Below are positions 44,962-53,421 of a stretch of DNA of 64,000 bases, piece after piece; the stretch's first letter is position 1; each line of letters opens with the position of its first letter. The DNA lies in the NCBI RefSeq assembly GCF_009905545.1, contig NZ_JAAALB010000004.1:1-64000 (forward strand). The letters run 5' to 3'. The notes beneath the pieces were generated by a model. That model was not told the origin of the DNA, made no database searches, and worked only from the letters and a program-made list of their open reading frames with translations. A program made the position numbers and the translations under genes. Origin of the DNA: Cellulophaga sp. BC115SP. Lineage in GTDB: Bacteria > Bacteroidota > Bacteroidia > Cytophagales > Spirosomataceae.

Positions 44962-45465
44962 TCATATATTTTTCAAAAGAATAAAATCTCTTTGTTCTTC
45001 AGAGCCAAGTACGAAGGTATGTACACCTACATTTTCAAACCCCCATTTAGCATAAAAAGCAATAGCTTTAGGATTATTTTCCCAGACGCCTAAGCCCATT
45101 TTTTTGAAACCTTGCTGTTTGGCAAAATCAATACAAGCTTTCATCATTACCGAGCCAAGTCCTTTGCTATGATAGCTTTTATCAACGTAAATACGCTGTA
45201 TTTCGGCTGCCTCCGAGTCCTCTAGAATAGTATCTATAGTTCGAATCTTCGCAAAAGCAATCATCGTATCTTCTTCAAACCCTACCAAATATGTACTTCC
45301 TTTTTCTGATAATTCTTTCGCCATTGTTTCTGGCGTAAAATTAGTGTCCAGATATAATTGCAGATTTTCGGGAGTATTATAAATGGCATAAGTATCTACG
45401 AAGGTGCGAATGGCTAGTGCAAGGAGTGCCTCTATATGTGAAGTATTGGCTATTTGTACTTGCAT
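44962..45465 (-). CDS. GNAT family N-acetyltransferase
   Basis: A 167-residue acetyl-CoA-dependent acetyltransferase. It shows IQRIYVDKSYHSKGLGSVMM (motif A, with the Q/RxxGxG/A site as SKGLGS near residue 97) and WENNPKAIAFYAKWGFENVG (motif B, near 127). The substrate cannot be told; the family acts on small amines, antibiotics or protein N-termini. It is divergent from a LysR-type regulator gene 96 bases away, which suggests that the regulator may control it. Confidence 0.9.
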   Translation of the reverse strand: MQVQIANTSHIEALLALAIRTFVDTYAIYNTPENLQLYLDTNFTPETMAKELSEKGSTYLVGFEEDTMIAFAKIRTIDTILEDSEAAEIQRIYVDKSYHSKGLGSVMMKACIDFAKQQGFKKMGLGVWENNPKAIAFYAKWGFENVGVHTFVLGSEEQRDFILLKNI

Positions 45466-45561
45466 GGCGTTGAGTAATGTTTTGATAGTACAAAGAAAAT
45501 CTTTTGAACTTATAAGAAAAAATACTTATTTTATATTAAATAATGCTTTTTTGTTATAAGT
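45466..45561. promoter_or_regulatory. Divergent GNAT/LysR control region
   Basis: This AT-rich 96-base region holds CTTATAAG (45509-45516), ATACTTAT (45522-45529) and TTATAAGTAT (45554-45563), related half-sites in both orientations as expected for LysR-type operators (T-N11-A). Use as a binding site is inferred. Confidence 0.45.
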
Positions 45562-46452
45562 ATGGATATTCGACAATTAGAATATTTTTTGGGTGTAGCT
45601 TCTGAGTTGCACTTTTCGAAGGCTGCCGAAAAACTTTATGTAGCACAGCCAGCCTTGAGCCGACAAATTCAACAGTTAGAAAATGAATTAGATGTAGTGC
45701 TTTTTGAACGTGATAAACGAAATGTAAAATTGACTCCCGCAGGTGAATACCTTCAAAATGAGGCATCAAGAATACTTTCTCAACTCGAATATGTTCGATT
45801 ACGTACGCAGCTTATTCATAGGGGAGAAGAGGGTGATTTGAGAATTGCACACCCAGGGTCGGCAGTATTCTCGGTTTTGCCAACTTTATTGTCAGCACTA
45901 AAATTATACTTCCCCAAGATTCGAGGAGTATTATCGGAGGTATTAGAGAACAAATTGTTTGAGTCATTACAAAACTATCAGGTAGATGTGGGTTTTGTAA
46001 GAGAGCCTATTCCTGATAAATATTTGAATTCGAGGCTCATTTTTGAGGAATGTTTTTCGCTAGTTGTTCCTCCAAACCATCCTTTGACTAAGGAAAACTT
46101 TACGGGACTGAGACAAGTACAAAACGAATCGTTTATCTTACCTCCAAGGCATGCAGGCTCGACCTACCATGATATTTTGTTGAGAATGTGTGAGCGAGAA
46201 GGTTTTTTACCCAATATTATTCATGAATCAAACTTTGGAACTACGATTTTGAAGTTGGTAGAACACAACCTCGGCGTAAGCCTGTTGCCATCGTCCTATC
46301 GCATTAGTTCGCCAGTCAACGTGCGATTTATAGACTTAGACCAATTACCTGAAAGAACACAGTTATCAATGGTTTGGAGAAAAGACGATACCAATCCGAT
46401 TTTGCATAACTTTTTGGATACAGCTAGCTCGGTAGATTTTAGGTATGATTGA
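45562..46452 (+). CDS. LysR family transcriptional regulator
   Basis: A 296-residue LysR-type regulator. The N-terminal winged HTH (MDIRQLEYFLGVASELHFSK, then AAEKLYVAQPALSRQIQQLE) is followed by a linker helix and the periplasmic-binding-like effector domain (about 90-290), with DLRIAHPGSAVFSVLP and VDVGFVREPIPD. It resembles CbnR/BenM-like regulators, but the effector is unknown. Its divergent placement from the GNAT gene fits the usual habit of LysR regulators to control their neighbour. Confidence 0.93.
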   Translation: MDIRQLEYFLGVASELHFSKAAEKLYVAQPALSRQIQQLENELDVVLFERDKRNVKLTPAGEYLQNEASRILSQLEYVRLRTQLIHRGEEGDLRIAHPGSAVFSVLPTLLSALKLYFPKIRGVLSEVLENKLFESLQNYQVDVGFVREPIPDKYLNSRLIFEECFSLVVPPNHPLTKENFTGLRQVQNESFILPPRHAGSTYHDILLRMCEREGFLPNIIHESNFGTTILKLVEHNLGVSLLPSSYRISSPVNVRFIDLDQLPERTQLSMVWRKDDTNPILHNFLDTASSVDFRYD

Positions 46453-46468
46453 TGGTAGGGAAAAAAAT

Positions 46469-46501
46469 AGGCATAAAGGAGCGAGTTACACCTTTATGCC
46501 T
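46469..46501 (-). terminator. Terminator after the 106-residue orphan gene
   Basis: AGGCATAAAGG and CCTTTATGCCT form a perfect 11-bp stem. On the minus strand ATTTTTTTCCC follows, so it ends the gene at 46522. On the plus strand it can also stop lysR. Confidence 0.82.
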
Positions 46502-46521
46502 GTTTGCATCAACGAAAATCA

Positions 46522-46842
46522 TTATGCCGCTGTGCGGTAATAATTTGTTGGGTTTCTTTGTTTACGATATATGCCACACAAGCTTGGTGTATCGCCAGAG
46601 CTTAGGTCCATAATTTGAATTTCGAATACAGCAGTATTTTTTTCTAAGCTTTTTGACGCAGCTAGTAAATGATTCCAGTCGGCATTGACGACAAGGCGCA
46701 ACTTACGGTATCTTGAGACTTCTTCACGATTGCTTAATTCAATGAATTGGACTTCTTCAAAATGCTTTTGAAGCGTGTTCATCAATAAATGAACGGTGAA
46801 GTCGTTGTCCTGAAAGCCGAGTGTGAGAAGGTAAGTTTCCAT
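46522..46842 (-). CDS. Hypothetical protein, unknown
   Basis: A 106-residue soluble protein with no signal peptide or membrane helix. The pattern (ETYLLTLGFQDNDFTVHLLM, IELSNREEVSRYRKLRLVVN, TAVFEIQIMDLSSGDTPSLC) suggests a small alpha/beta fold. I do not recognise a family. A dedicated terminator at 46469 supports it as a real transcript. It sits between LysR and Lrp regulator genes and diverges from the latter. Confidence 0.6.
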   Translation of the reverse strand: METYLLTLGFQDNDFTVHLLMNTLQKHFEEVQFIELSNREEVSRYRKLRLVVNADWNHLLAASKSLEKNTAVFEIQIMDLSSGDTPSLCGIYRKQRNPTNYYRTAA

Positions 46843-47055
46843 AAGCCTATAATTATTTATGATGACAAATCGTACTAGTGCTGCGTTTTGAATATTTTCG
46901 AGCTAACTAGTATTTATTTTTATCAAATTTAGAAAATAAAGAATGATAGTCCAATATTTATATCTATATTAGAATATGATTCTTTTTATGTTTGTTTTTG
47001 TAGATTATTAGTGCTTTAAGGTTGATGATTTAATCTCAAAAAAGATTTTTATTCT

Positions 47056-47523
47056 ATGGCTTCGTTAGATAATACCGATTTAAGAATATTAAAATTGTTG
47101 CAAGAAGATGCTTTGATGACCAACAAGGAAATTGCAGCAAAGCTTAATTTGACAACAACGCCCGTACACGAGCGTATCAAACGCCTTGAGCAAGATGGGA
47201 TTATTGAGAAATATACAGCTATTCTCAATAAATCTAAATTGGGAAAAGGTTTGGTTGTATTGGTGGATGTGACGCTAAAAGAACATGCCGCAGAGTTTTT
47301 GGCTCAGTTTGAGCGCGATGTGTTGTTGTTGCCTGAGGTGGTTGAATGTTATTGTATTTCGGGAGGAGCAGACTTTTTGTTGAAGGTATTGGTCAAAGAT
47401 ATGGACGAGTATCGTCAGTTTATCTTACATAAATTGGCGACTTTAGCCAATATTGGAAATGCACAAAGTAGGTTTGTTGTTAACGAAATCAAAAGCCAAA
47501 CGCCCGTTCCGATACAAGTCTAA
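47056..47523 (+). CDS. Lrp/AsnC family transcriptional regulator
   Basis: A 155-residue protein with a winged HTH (LRILKLLQEDALMTNKEIAA, then KLNLTTTPVHERIKRLEQDG) and a C-terminal RAM domain (about 70-150) including SGGADFLLKVLVKDMDEYRQ. It is a paralog of the regulator at 11925-12395, with the same length and layout. The ligand is unknown. An AGAATATGATTCT palindrome lies upstream (46973-46985) and could be a binding site. Its stop is followed directly by a long inverted repeat. Confidence 0.94.
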   Translation: MASLDNTDLRILKLLQEDALMTNKEIAAKLNLTTTPVHERIKRLEQDGIIEKYTAILNKSKLGKGLVVLVDVTLKEHAAEFLAQFERDVLLLPEVVECYCISGGADFLLKVLVKDMDEYRQFILHKLATLANIGNAQSRFVVNEIKSQTPVPIQV

Positions 47524-47526
47524 TAA

Positions 47527-47600
47527 GTGATGAGTTGTGAGTTTTGAGTGCTGATTACTACCATCTCAGTATTCTGCACTCAAAACTCACAACTTATCAC
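47527..47600. repeat. Inverted repeat filling a convergent gene gap
   Basis: The arms at 47527-47551 and 47576-47600 (GTGATGAGTTGTGAGTTTTG, then AGTGC, and complement) match at 24 of 25 positions with a 24-base loop. It occupies the entire space between the lrp stop and the mlaD-like stop codon and overlaps the latter by one base. The words are shared with elements A and B and with 11706-11744. Confidence 0.88.
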
Positions 47601-48550
47601 TACTTCACCGCTGGTGGAGGTGTTTTTTTCCCAAAAACAGAAATATTCACATAACGTTTTGGTGCCAAACGGAAATCAATGAGAAGTTTGTCCAAATCAA
47701 CCATCGTTTTGTTGAGGTTGGTATATAAAGAATCGTCTTTCAAAATTTTTCCGAGACTTCCCTGACCTGCCTGAATTCCTGCCATTACTTTTTGTAGTTC
47801 ATCCAACGACTTTTGTGTACTTGCCAATGCTTGATTGATTTTGAGTGCGTTAAGCGAGTCAGCCATTTTGTTGAATTTGCCTAAAAGAGGCTTGAACTGC
47901 TTTTCAGTTTCAACTAAATTTCCAGAAAGAGTTTTCAAATTGCCAGTGATGCCATTAAGATTCGAACGGTTTTCAGCAATCGTACTGTTCATCGAAGTAC
48001 CAAGCGTCGTAATGGTAGAATTGGAATTTTTGAGCAATATATTCAACGCTGCTGAAGTTGATTGGAAGCCCGCCACCACAGTTTTGAGCGTAATCAATAG
48101 AGAGTCTACGTGTGAAAGTGCAGGTAAGGCTTTTTCTTTTAGGACGTCCGTCAAACCTGTTTCCAAAATACCTTTAAGTTTACCTCCATCAGCAATAGCA
48201 GCACCTTTGCCCATGTCTAGGCGGATGAGCTTTCCGCCCAATAAACCATCAGAGGCTAACACGGCTTTTGTTCCTTGTGGTAGGATTAAGTCTTTTCTAA
48301 TACTCAAAACCACTTGGATTGAGTGTTGTGCATTGTCTTGGAGTATTACGTCTTTCACAATTCCGACCTTAAGACCGCTTAATGCCACTTGACTAGAAGG
48401 AACCAATCCCTGTACGTCGTTGAAAGTAACGTAATAGGTTTTTTCTGAAGAGAAAAAGGAAGAGCCCTTCAGAAAATTAAATCCAAGATAGAGTGCTGTA
48501 AATGAAATTATAGCTAAAATGCCGACTTTCGCTTCTTTTGATATATTCAT
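47600..48550 (-). CDS. MlaD family (MCE domain) lipid transport protein
   Basis: A 316-residue product with one N-terminal transmembrane helix (AKVGILAIISFTALYLGFNF), an MCE domain (about 33-120, with YYVTFNDVQGLVPSSQVALS and LKVGIVKDVIL), then a long helical region (about 150-290) of low complexity with S/T/N-rich repeats. MCE proteins form hexamers that shuttle phospholipids between membranes. The Bacteroidota form is a single long protein rather than part of an mla operon. ATG 48550 starts the conserved MNISKEAKVG; 23 upstream in-frame codons are ignored. It follows the amidase gene by 126 bases on the same strand. Confidence 0.92.
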   Translation of the reverse strand: MNISKEAKVGILAIISFTALYLGFNFLKGSSFFSSEKTYYVTFNDVQGLVPSSQVALSGLKVGIVKDVILQDNAQHSIQVVLSIRKDLILPQGTKAVLASDGLLGGKLIRLDMGKGAAIADGGKLKGILETGLTDVLKEKALPALSHVDSLLITLKTVVAGFQSTSAALNILLKNSNSTITTLGTSMNSTIAENRSNLNGITGNLKTLSGNLVETEKQFKPLLGKFNKMADSLNALKINQALASTQKSLDELQKVMAGIQAGQGSLGKILKDDSLYTNLNKTMVDLDKLLIDFRLAPKRYVNISVFGKKTPPPAVK

Positions 48551-48676
48551 TGATGTAAGAAATGGTAAAGAGCGTGATTTTATAAAACCACTATTTACTA
48601 AATTAGAGTTTTGGATCAAACTCTTTGACTAGAGTATTATAAAGCAATGACAAAGGAAACCCTTTTTCCCACTAGC

Positions 48677-49492
48677 TTAGTTTTCAATTTCTTCTTTGTA
48701 GGACTTAAATGCTCTGAAAATAGATTTAGCCACTTCATCTTGCCCATCTGAAGATGAAAGATAATCTTCCTCGTTAGGGTTGGTCAAGAAGCCTACTTCG
48801 ACCAATACACTTGGCATAGCCGTTTCCCACAAAACCAAAAAACCTGCCTGTTTTACGCCATAACTCGTGCGGTCGCTGTATCTTTTGAACTGACGTTCGA
48901 TTTTTTGAGCAAATTTAAGACTATTATTCATAAAGGCACTTTGGTAATTTGCCATCATGATATGAGCCAGAGGCGAGTTAGGATCAAAACCATTATAGGT
49001 CTTTTTATAGTCCCTTTCTTGCAAAATTACAGAGTTTTCTCTTTTGGCAACATCTAAGTTTTCCCCTGTTTTATGTAACCCCATCGTATATGTTTCAGTT
49101 CCTTTGAACTTTTTGGAAGGGTGTGAATTACAATGAACAGAGATGAAAAGATTAGCTCTATTACGATTAGCAATTGCCGAGCGCTCGTGTAAATTTACAA
49201 AGACATCGGTCTGGCGGGTATAATACACCTTAATATTAGGATATTCTTCCTTAATTTTTTTGCCAAGTGCCAACACTATTTTCAAGGCAATATTTTTTTC
49301 TCGTACCCCCGATGGTCCTGAGCACCCAGGGTCTTTACCTCCATGACCTGCATCTAGCACAATGGTACGAATATTGGTACTTGCTGATGCAACAGCAACT
49401 GAGTCGGGCTCAATCCCTATTTGTGGCAAACTGAAGCCAGTTAAACCACCAATCATTAGTATTAGAAGGAAACCTTTAAGAAAGTTTAACAT
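48677..49492 (-). CDS. N-acetylmuramoyl-L-alanine amidase
   Basis: A 271-residue Amidase_3 enzyme that cuts the bond between muramic acid and the peptide in peptidoglycan. It has a signal-like N-terminus (about 1-22), IRTIVLDAGHGGKDPGCSGP (zinc-binding His), REKNIALKIVLALGKKI, ANLFISVHCNSHPSKKFKGT (second His), and PSVLVEVGFLTNPNEEDYL (catalytic Glu). It lies back to back with lptD (140 bases) and upstream of the MCE gene, a clustering of envelope genes common in this group. Confidence 0.94.
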   Translation of the reverse strand: MLNFLKGFLLILMIGGLTGFSLPQIGIEPDSVAVASASTNIRTIVLDAGHGGKDPGCSGPSGVREKNIALKIVLALGKKIKEEYPNIKVYYTRQTDVFVNLHERSAIANRNRANLFISVHCNSHPSKKFKGTETYTMGLHKTGENLDVAKRENSVILQERDYKKTYNGFDPNSPLAHIMMANYQSAFMNNSLKFAQKIERQFKRYSDRTSYGVKQAGFLVLWETAMPSVLVEVGFLTNPNEEDYLSSSDGQDEVAKSIFRAFKSYKEEIEN

Positions 49493-49632
49493 TATTTTCA
49501 GGCTGGTTCGTTAACAAGAACGTTATATAAAGTAATTTTGTATTTTAAATCTTTTACGAATTGATAAAATTGGAATGCTTCAAAGTAAAGAAGACTTTAT
49601 TTCCAATAACTTATTAGAACGCGTCCTATACA

Positions 49633-52512
49633 ATGGATAATTCCTATAGAACAGGCAAATATAATTTTTTAAGTCTTTCAAAAAAAGTCCTACTCTTAAT
49701 CGGTACGATGTTCGTGCTAGGTTTTGCGTATTCGGCAAATGCACAAAGACTTCTCAAAGGTAAAGACAACAGTAAATCTACCAAAACCACTGCAACTTCG
49801 ACCAAAGCTTTGCCAGTGGATACTTTGCGTAAAAACAATCTTGATTCTTTGGGAAAGAAAGGTACAAAAACTGTTCCTGATTCACTCAAAAAGCCAGATG
49901 AACTAGAAACCACCGTGCAGTACATGGCAGAAGATTCGACCATCATGGATACCGAAAAACAAATCGTGTATCTCTATGGTGATGCCAAAGTAACGTATGG
50001 GAATATTTCCTTACAAGCAGATTTTATCAAGCTTAATTGGGCTATAAATCAAGTAGATGCTCATGGGACGATGGACTCTACTACCAAAAAAGTCAAAGGA
50101 AAGCCTGTATTTAAGCAAGGAAATGACGAATACAATGCCGATGAAATCAAGTATAACTTCAAGTCGAGAAAAGCTCTAATTCAAGGGATTGTTACTCAAC
50201 AAGGAGAAGGCTATGTACAAGGGAAGAAGGTAAAAAAGGATGATGAGGATAACCTATATATCCGAAATGCTATTTATACGACCTGTAATTTGGCACAACC
50301 ACACTTCCATATCAATGCCTCTAAAATTAAAATTGTAGGAAAAAAAGAAATCGTAGCAGGACCTTTTCACGTCGAACTCAACAATATTCCCTTGCCGATT
50401 GGGTTACCTTTTGGTTTTTTCCCTTATCGCCCACCACAAGAATCAGGTACTTCGGGGATTTTGATGCCTACCTATGGTGAAGAACCTTCAGGTCGTGGGT
50501 TCTACTTGCGTGATGGTGGTTACTACTTTGCTATAAGTCCCAATATTGGTGTACGTGCTACAGGAGAAATTTATGCTAATGGTAGCTGGGGGCTTGGTGC
50601 CAATTCGCAATACGTGAAACGATATCGTTATAGTGGTAATTTTAACTTACAGTATCGTAAAGGAATTAGTGCTGACGAATCGACACTTAGCCCTGCTGTT
50701 CGTAATGACTTTTCGATTCAATGGTCGCACTCACCACAAAGTAGAGGTAATTCTAGTTTCTCAGCATCGGTCAATGTTGTGAGTAATAGCTACAACCAAT
50801 ATAACAGTTTTGTGACCTCTAACTATACCTCCAATGCTACGAACTCATCGGTACAATACTCCAAAAACTTTGGACAGGCGATTCGTACAGGGGCAAGTAT
50901 GAACATCTCACAGAACACCACAACGAAGGAGATTACTTCTGCCATTAATTACAACTTTGGTCTAAATCAAATCCAACCATTTAAGAAGAAAAAAGCTGTA
51001 ACCGAAAGATTGATAGACCAATTCCGTTTTGGCTTAGATTTTACAGGCTCTACAAGTATTACCAACAAAGTGGCACTTGACAACCGCTCGTATTTGTCAT
51101 TACCTTATACAGTTTATCGCCGAACAGATACTACTGACACTGATTACACAAAGTCGCTCCAGATTACTAAAGCAAATTCGCAAACGACAAATTTGGAAAG
51201 AGATGGGGTTATTGGTTTCAATTTTGCCAATTTAGGTACTATCTTGAGTAAAGGGCAAACGAAGATGCAGTATTCTATCCCTATTTCTTTGCCGAATATC
51301 AAACTTGGTCGTTATATCAACCTTACCCCTGGGATGAGCTTATCAGGAAATGTATATACGAGAAAGTATAATTACAAATTCTTGAATTTTAACAACTATG
51401 CTACCTCGGATTCATTACGAAGACTTGGAGCTGTGAAAATAGATACGACCAATGGGTCATTTATAGACTACCAATACGCATTTACGATGAGTATGAATAC
51501 TCGTTTGTACGGAACACTAAACTTCAAAAACTTTGGGCGTTTGGCAGGTATTCGTCACGTAATGACGCCGTCGGTTAGTGTGAGCTACACTCCAGATTTC
51601 ACAGATACAAAATATGGGTTTTACCAAGATGTAGTGCTAACAAATAGTAGTACTGGAAAAAAAGATACACTTAGAATATCTTCATTTAATCCAACATTAA
51701 CAAACGTAGGAAGTAGATCGGGAGGTATTAACTTTAGTTTAAACAATACGATAGAAGCGAAAGTAAAAGCAAAGTCGGATACAGCCGCTAAGGAGTTTGA
51801 AAAGATCACCATTATCGATAACCTTTCGTTATCGACCAACTATAACTTTTTTGCTACTAAGTACAAATTAGCTCCTGTATCTTTTGGGGCAACTTCAAGA
51901 GTCAAAAAATTTGATGTTAATATCGGAGGTACACTCGACCCTTATGTATATCAAGTCAATTCCAACTATGGTTCAGTCGGAGAGCAATTGGATGAATATA
52001 TGTTTTCGACTGGAAAAGGTTTAGCTAATCTTTCAGCCTTTAATATGTCAGTAAGTAAAAGCTTTAAACCTGGTGGGAATAAGCCTAAAACCAGCGCCAA
52101 TGGTACAGAAGGACAAATGAAGCAAATCAATCGCAATATTGATTCCTATGTAGATTGGAGTGTGCCTTGGGAATTTCAGTTTAGTTATCAATATAATTAT
52201 GCCAAAAGAGGTTTAGCACCTGCCGTAACAGTAAGTGCAGTCACCTTCTCGGGTAGTGTGAAGATGACCGAAAAGTGGGATTTTAAAGTTCAGTCAGGTT
52301 ATGACTTTATCAACAAAGGTGTTTCTTTAACCAATATTAGTATTCACCGTGATTTACACTGTTGGGAAATGCAGTTTAACTGGACACCAGCTGCCAGTCC
52401 GTTGTATGGTCGTGGTGGTAGCTACTCGTTCGACTTACGTGTGAAGTCGTCCTTATTACAAGAGCTTAAGCTCTCACGTCGTCGTTCATTCTACGATAGT
52501 GGAGGTTTCTAA
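49633..52512 (+). CDS. lptD: LPS assembly outer-membrane protein LptD
   Basis: A 959-residue protein of the LptD family, which inserts lipopolysaccharide into the outer leaflet. A signal segment (about 15-38) precedes a low-complexity T/K-rich stretch, the OstA/LptA-like jellyroll (about 85-230, with VYLYGDAKVTYGNISLQADF), and the LptD barrel (about 240-959), with the conserved IPLPIGLPFGFFPYRPPQES segment. Bacteroidota LptD is longer than the E. coli protein. lptC lies 7 kb away on the other strand. A palindromic terminator follows immediately. Confidence 0.93.
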   Translation: MDNSYRTGKYNFLSLSKKVLLLIGTMFVLGFAYSANAQRLLKGKDNSKSTKTTATSTKALPVDTLRKNNLDSLGKKGTKTVPDSLKKPDELETTVQYMAEDSTIMDTEKQIVYLYGDAKVTYGNISLQADFIKLNWAINQVDAHGTMDSTTKKVKGKPVFKQGNDEYNADEIKYNFKSRKALIQGIVTQQGEGYVQGKKVKKDDEDNLYIRNAIYTTCNLAQPHFHINASKIKIVGKKEIVAGPFHVELNNIPLPIGLPFGFFPYRPPQESGTSGILMPTYGEEPSGRGFYLRDGGYYFAISPNIGVRATGEIYANGSWGLGANSQYVKRYRYSGNFNLQYRKGISADESTLSPAVRNDFSIQWSHSPQSRGNSSFSASVNVVSNSYNQYNSFVTSNYTSNATNSSVQYSKNFGQAIRTGASMNISQNTTTKEITSAINYNFGLNQIQPFKKKKAVTERLIDQFRFGLDFTGSTSITNKVALDNRSYLSLPYTVYRRTDTTDTDYTKSLQITKANSQTTNLERDGVIGFNFANLGTILSKGQTKMQYSIPISLPNIKLGRYINLTPGMSLSGNVYTRKYNYKFLNFNNYATSDSLRRLGAVKIDTTNGSFIDYQYAFTMSMNTRLYGTLNFKNFGRLAGIRHVMTPSVSVSYTPDFTDTKYGFYQDVVLTNSSTGKKDTLRISSFNPTLTNVGSRSGGINFSLNNTIEAKVKAKSDTAAKEFEKITIIDNLSLSTNYNFFATKYKLAPVSFGATSRVKKFDVNIGGTLDPYVYQVNSNYGSVGEQLDEYMFSTGKGLANLSAFNMSVSKSFKPGGNKPKTSANGTEGQMKQINRNIDSYVDWSVPWEFQFSYQYNYAKRGLAPAVTVSAVTFSGSVKMTEKWDFKVQSGYDFINKGVSLTNISIHRDLHCWEMQFNWTPAASPLYGRGGSYSFDLRVKSSLLQELKLSRRRSFYDSGGF

Positions 52513-52522
52513 AATATCTATA

Positions 52523-52550
52523 AAGCCGTTGCATGCAACGGCTTCTTTTT
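52523..52550 (+). terminator. Terminator after lptD
   Basis: AAGCCGTT and AACGGCTT close a stem around GCATGC and are followed by TTCTTTTT. The AraC start codon is only 4 bases after the T tract, so it lies in that gene's 5' leader. Confidence 0.8.
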
Positions 52551-52553
52551 CTT

Positions 52554-53420
52554 ATGATACGTGTTCCTTCTTTCATACATGCAGGAGAATTTCAGTCCTT
52601 AAAAATTAAGGATATGACTTTTGTTGCCTATCGGAATCAGGATCCACCCCTCAGAAACGAAGTGTTTTTTGAGGAGCACGCCTTGATATTTGTGCTTGAG
52701 GGTGAAAAGAAGTTTGTTACGCCTGAACAAGATATTCGTGTCAAAAAAGGCAATGTGGTATTCATTCCTCGTGGTTATTACACCATGCAGGAGGCGATTA
52801 ATAAACAATACCGAAGTTTGGTTTTCTTTTTTAATGAAAAGCTACTCAAAGAATTCGTAGCGGGACACTTGAGCCTTTTTCAAGAAAACTCTCTAGTCGA
52901 ACCAGATCCCAATCAAGGGCTATTGGTGTTTGGTATTAATGAAAGTTTGGAGAAATATATCGACTCGATTTTCCCTTATTTTCATCTCGAAACCCAATAT
53001 CTCAATCACTTTCTGAATCTAAAGCTTCAAGAGTTACTATTGCATCTGCTCGAAATAGACCCTACTGGCAAGCTCAAGTCTATTGTTTACAATATTTACA
53101 AAGGAGAAAAAGCCGATTTGGAATTTCTGATGGATAGCTATTATCTCAAACCTTTGTCGATGGAAGAGCTTTCGAGACTTTCTGGAAGAAGCTTATCGGC
53201 ATTTAAAAGAGATTTTCAGAAGCAATTTCAAACTTCACCAGCGCTTTGGCTCAAAAACAAAAGATTAGAACATGCCCGACTTTTGTTAGAAAATACGGGC
53301 ATGAACGTTTCAGAAATTAGTATGGAAATTGGCTATGAGAGCGTTTCTCATTTTATCAAAGCCTTCAAAGAGAAATACTACGTTACACCAAGTCATTATA
53401 AAGAAGGAGAAAGAAGCTAG
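52554..53420 (+). CDS. AraC family transcriptional regulator
   Basis: A 288-residue protein with an N-terminal cupin-like sensor domain (about 10-140; EHALIFVLEGEKKFVTPEQD) and a C-terminal double HTH AraC domain (about 190-285; LSRLSGRSLSAFKRDFQKQF, then ISMEIGYESVSHFIKAFKEK and YYVTPSHYK). The effector is unknown. An ORF starting at 52533 includes 7 codons inside the lptD terminator and is not credible. ATG 52554 (MIRVPSFIHAGEF) is the start. It is convergent with the ABC exporter gene, one base away. Confidence 0.9.
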   Translation: MIRVPSFIHAGEFQSLKIKDMTFVAYRNQDPPLRNEVFFEEHALIFVLEGEKKFVTPEQDIRVKKGNVVFIPRGYYTMQEAINKQYRSLVFFFNEKLLKEFVAGHLSLFQENSLVEPDPNQGLLVFGINESLEKYIDSIFPYFHLETQYLNHFLNLKLQELLLHLLEIDPTGKLKSIVYNIYKGEKADLEFLMDSYYLKPLSMEELSRLSGRSLSAFKRDFQKQFQTSPALWLKNKRLEHARLLLENTGMNVSEISMEIGYESVSHFIKAFKEKYYVTPSHYKEGERS

Positions 53421-53421
53421 C

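Noticed and set aside
52533-52553. Upstream ATG for the AraC gene
   Set aside because: The first seven codons would be read from the lptD terminator hairpin and T tract, so ATG 52554 is preferred.
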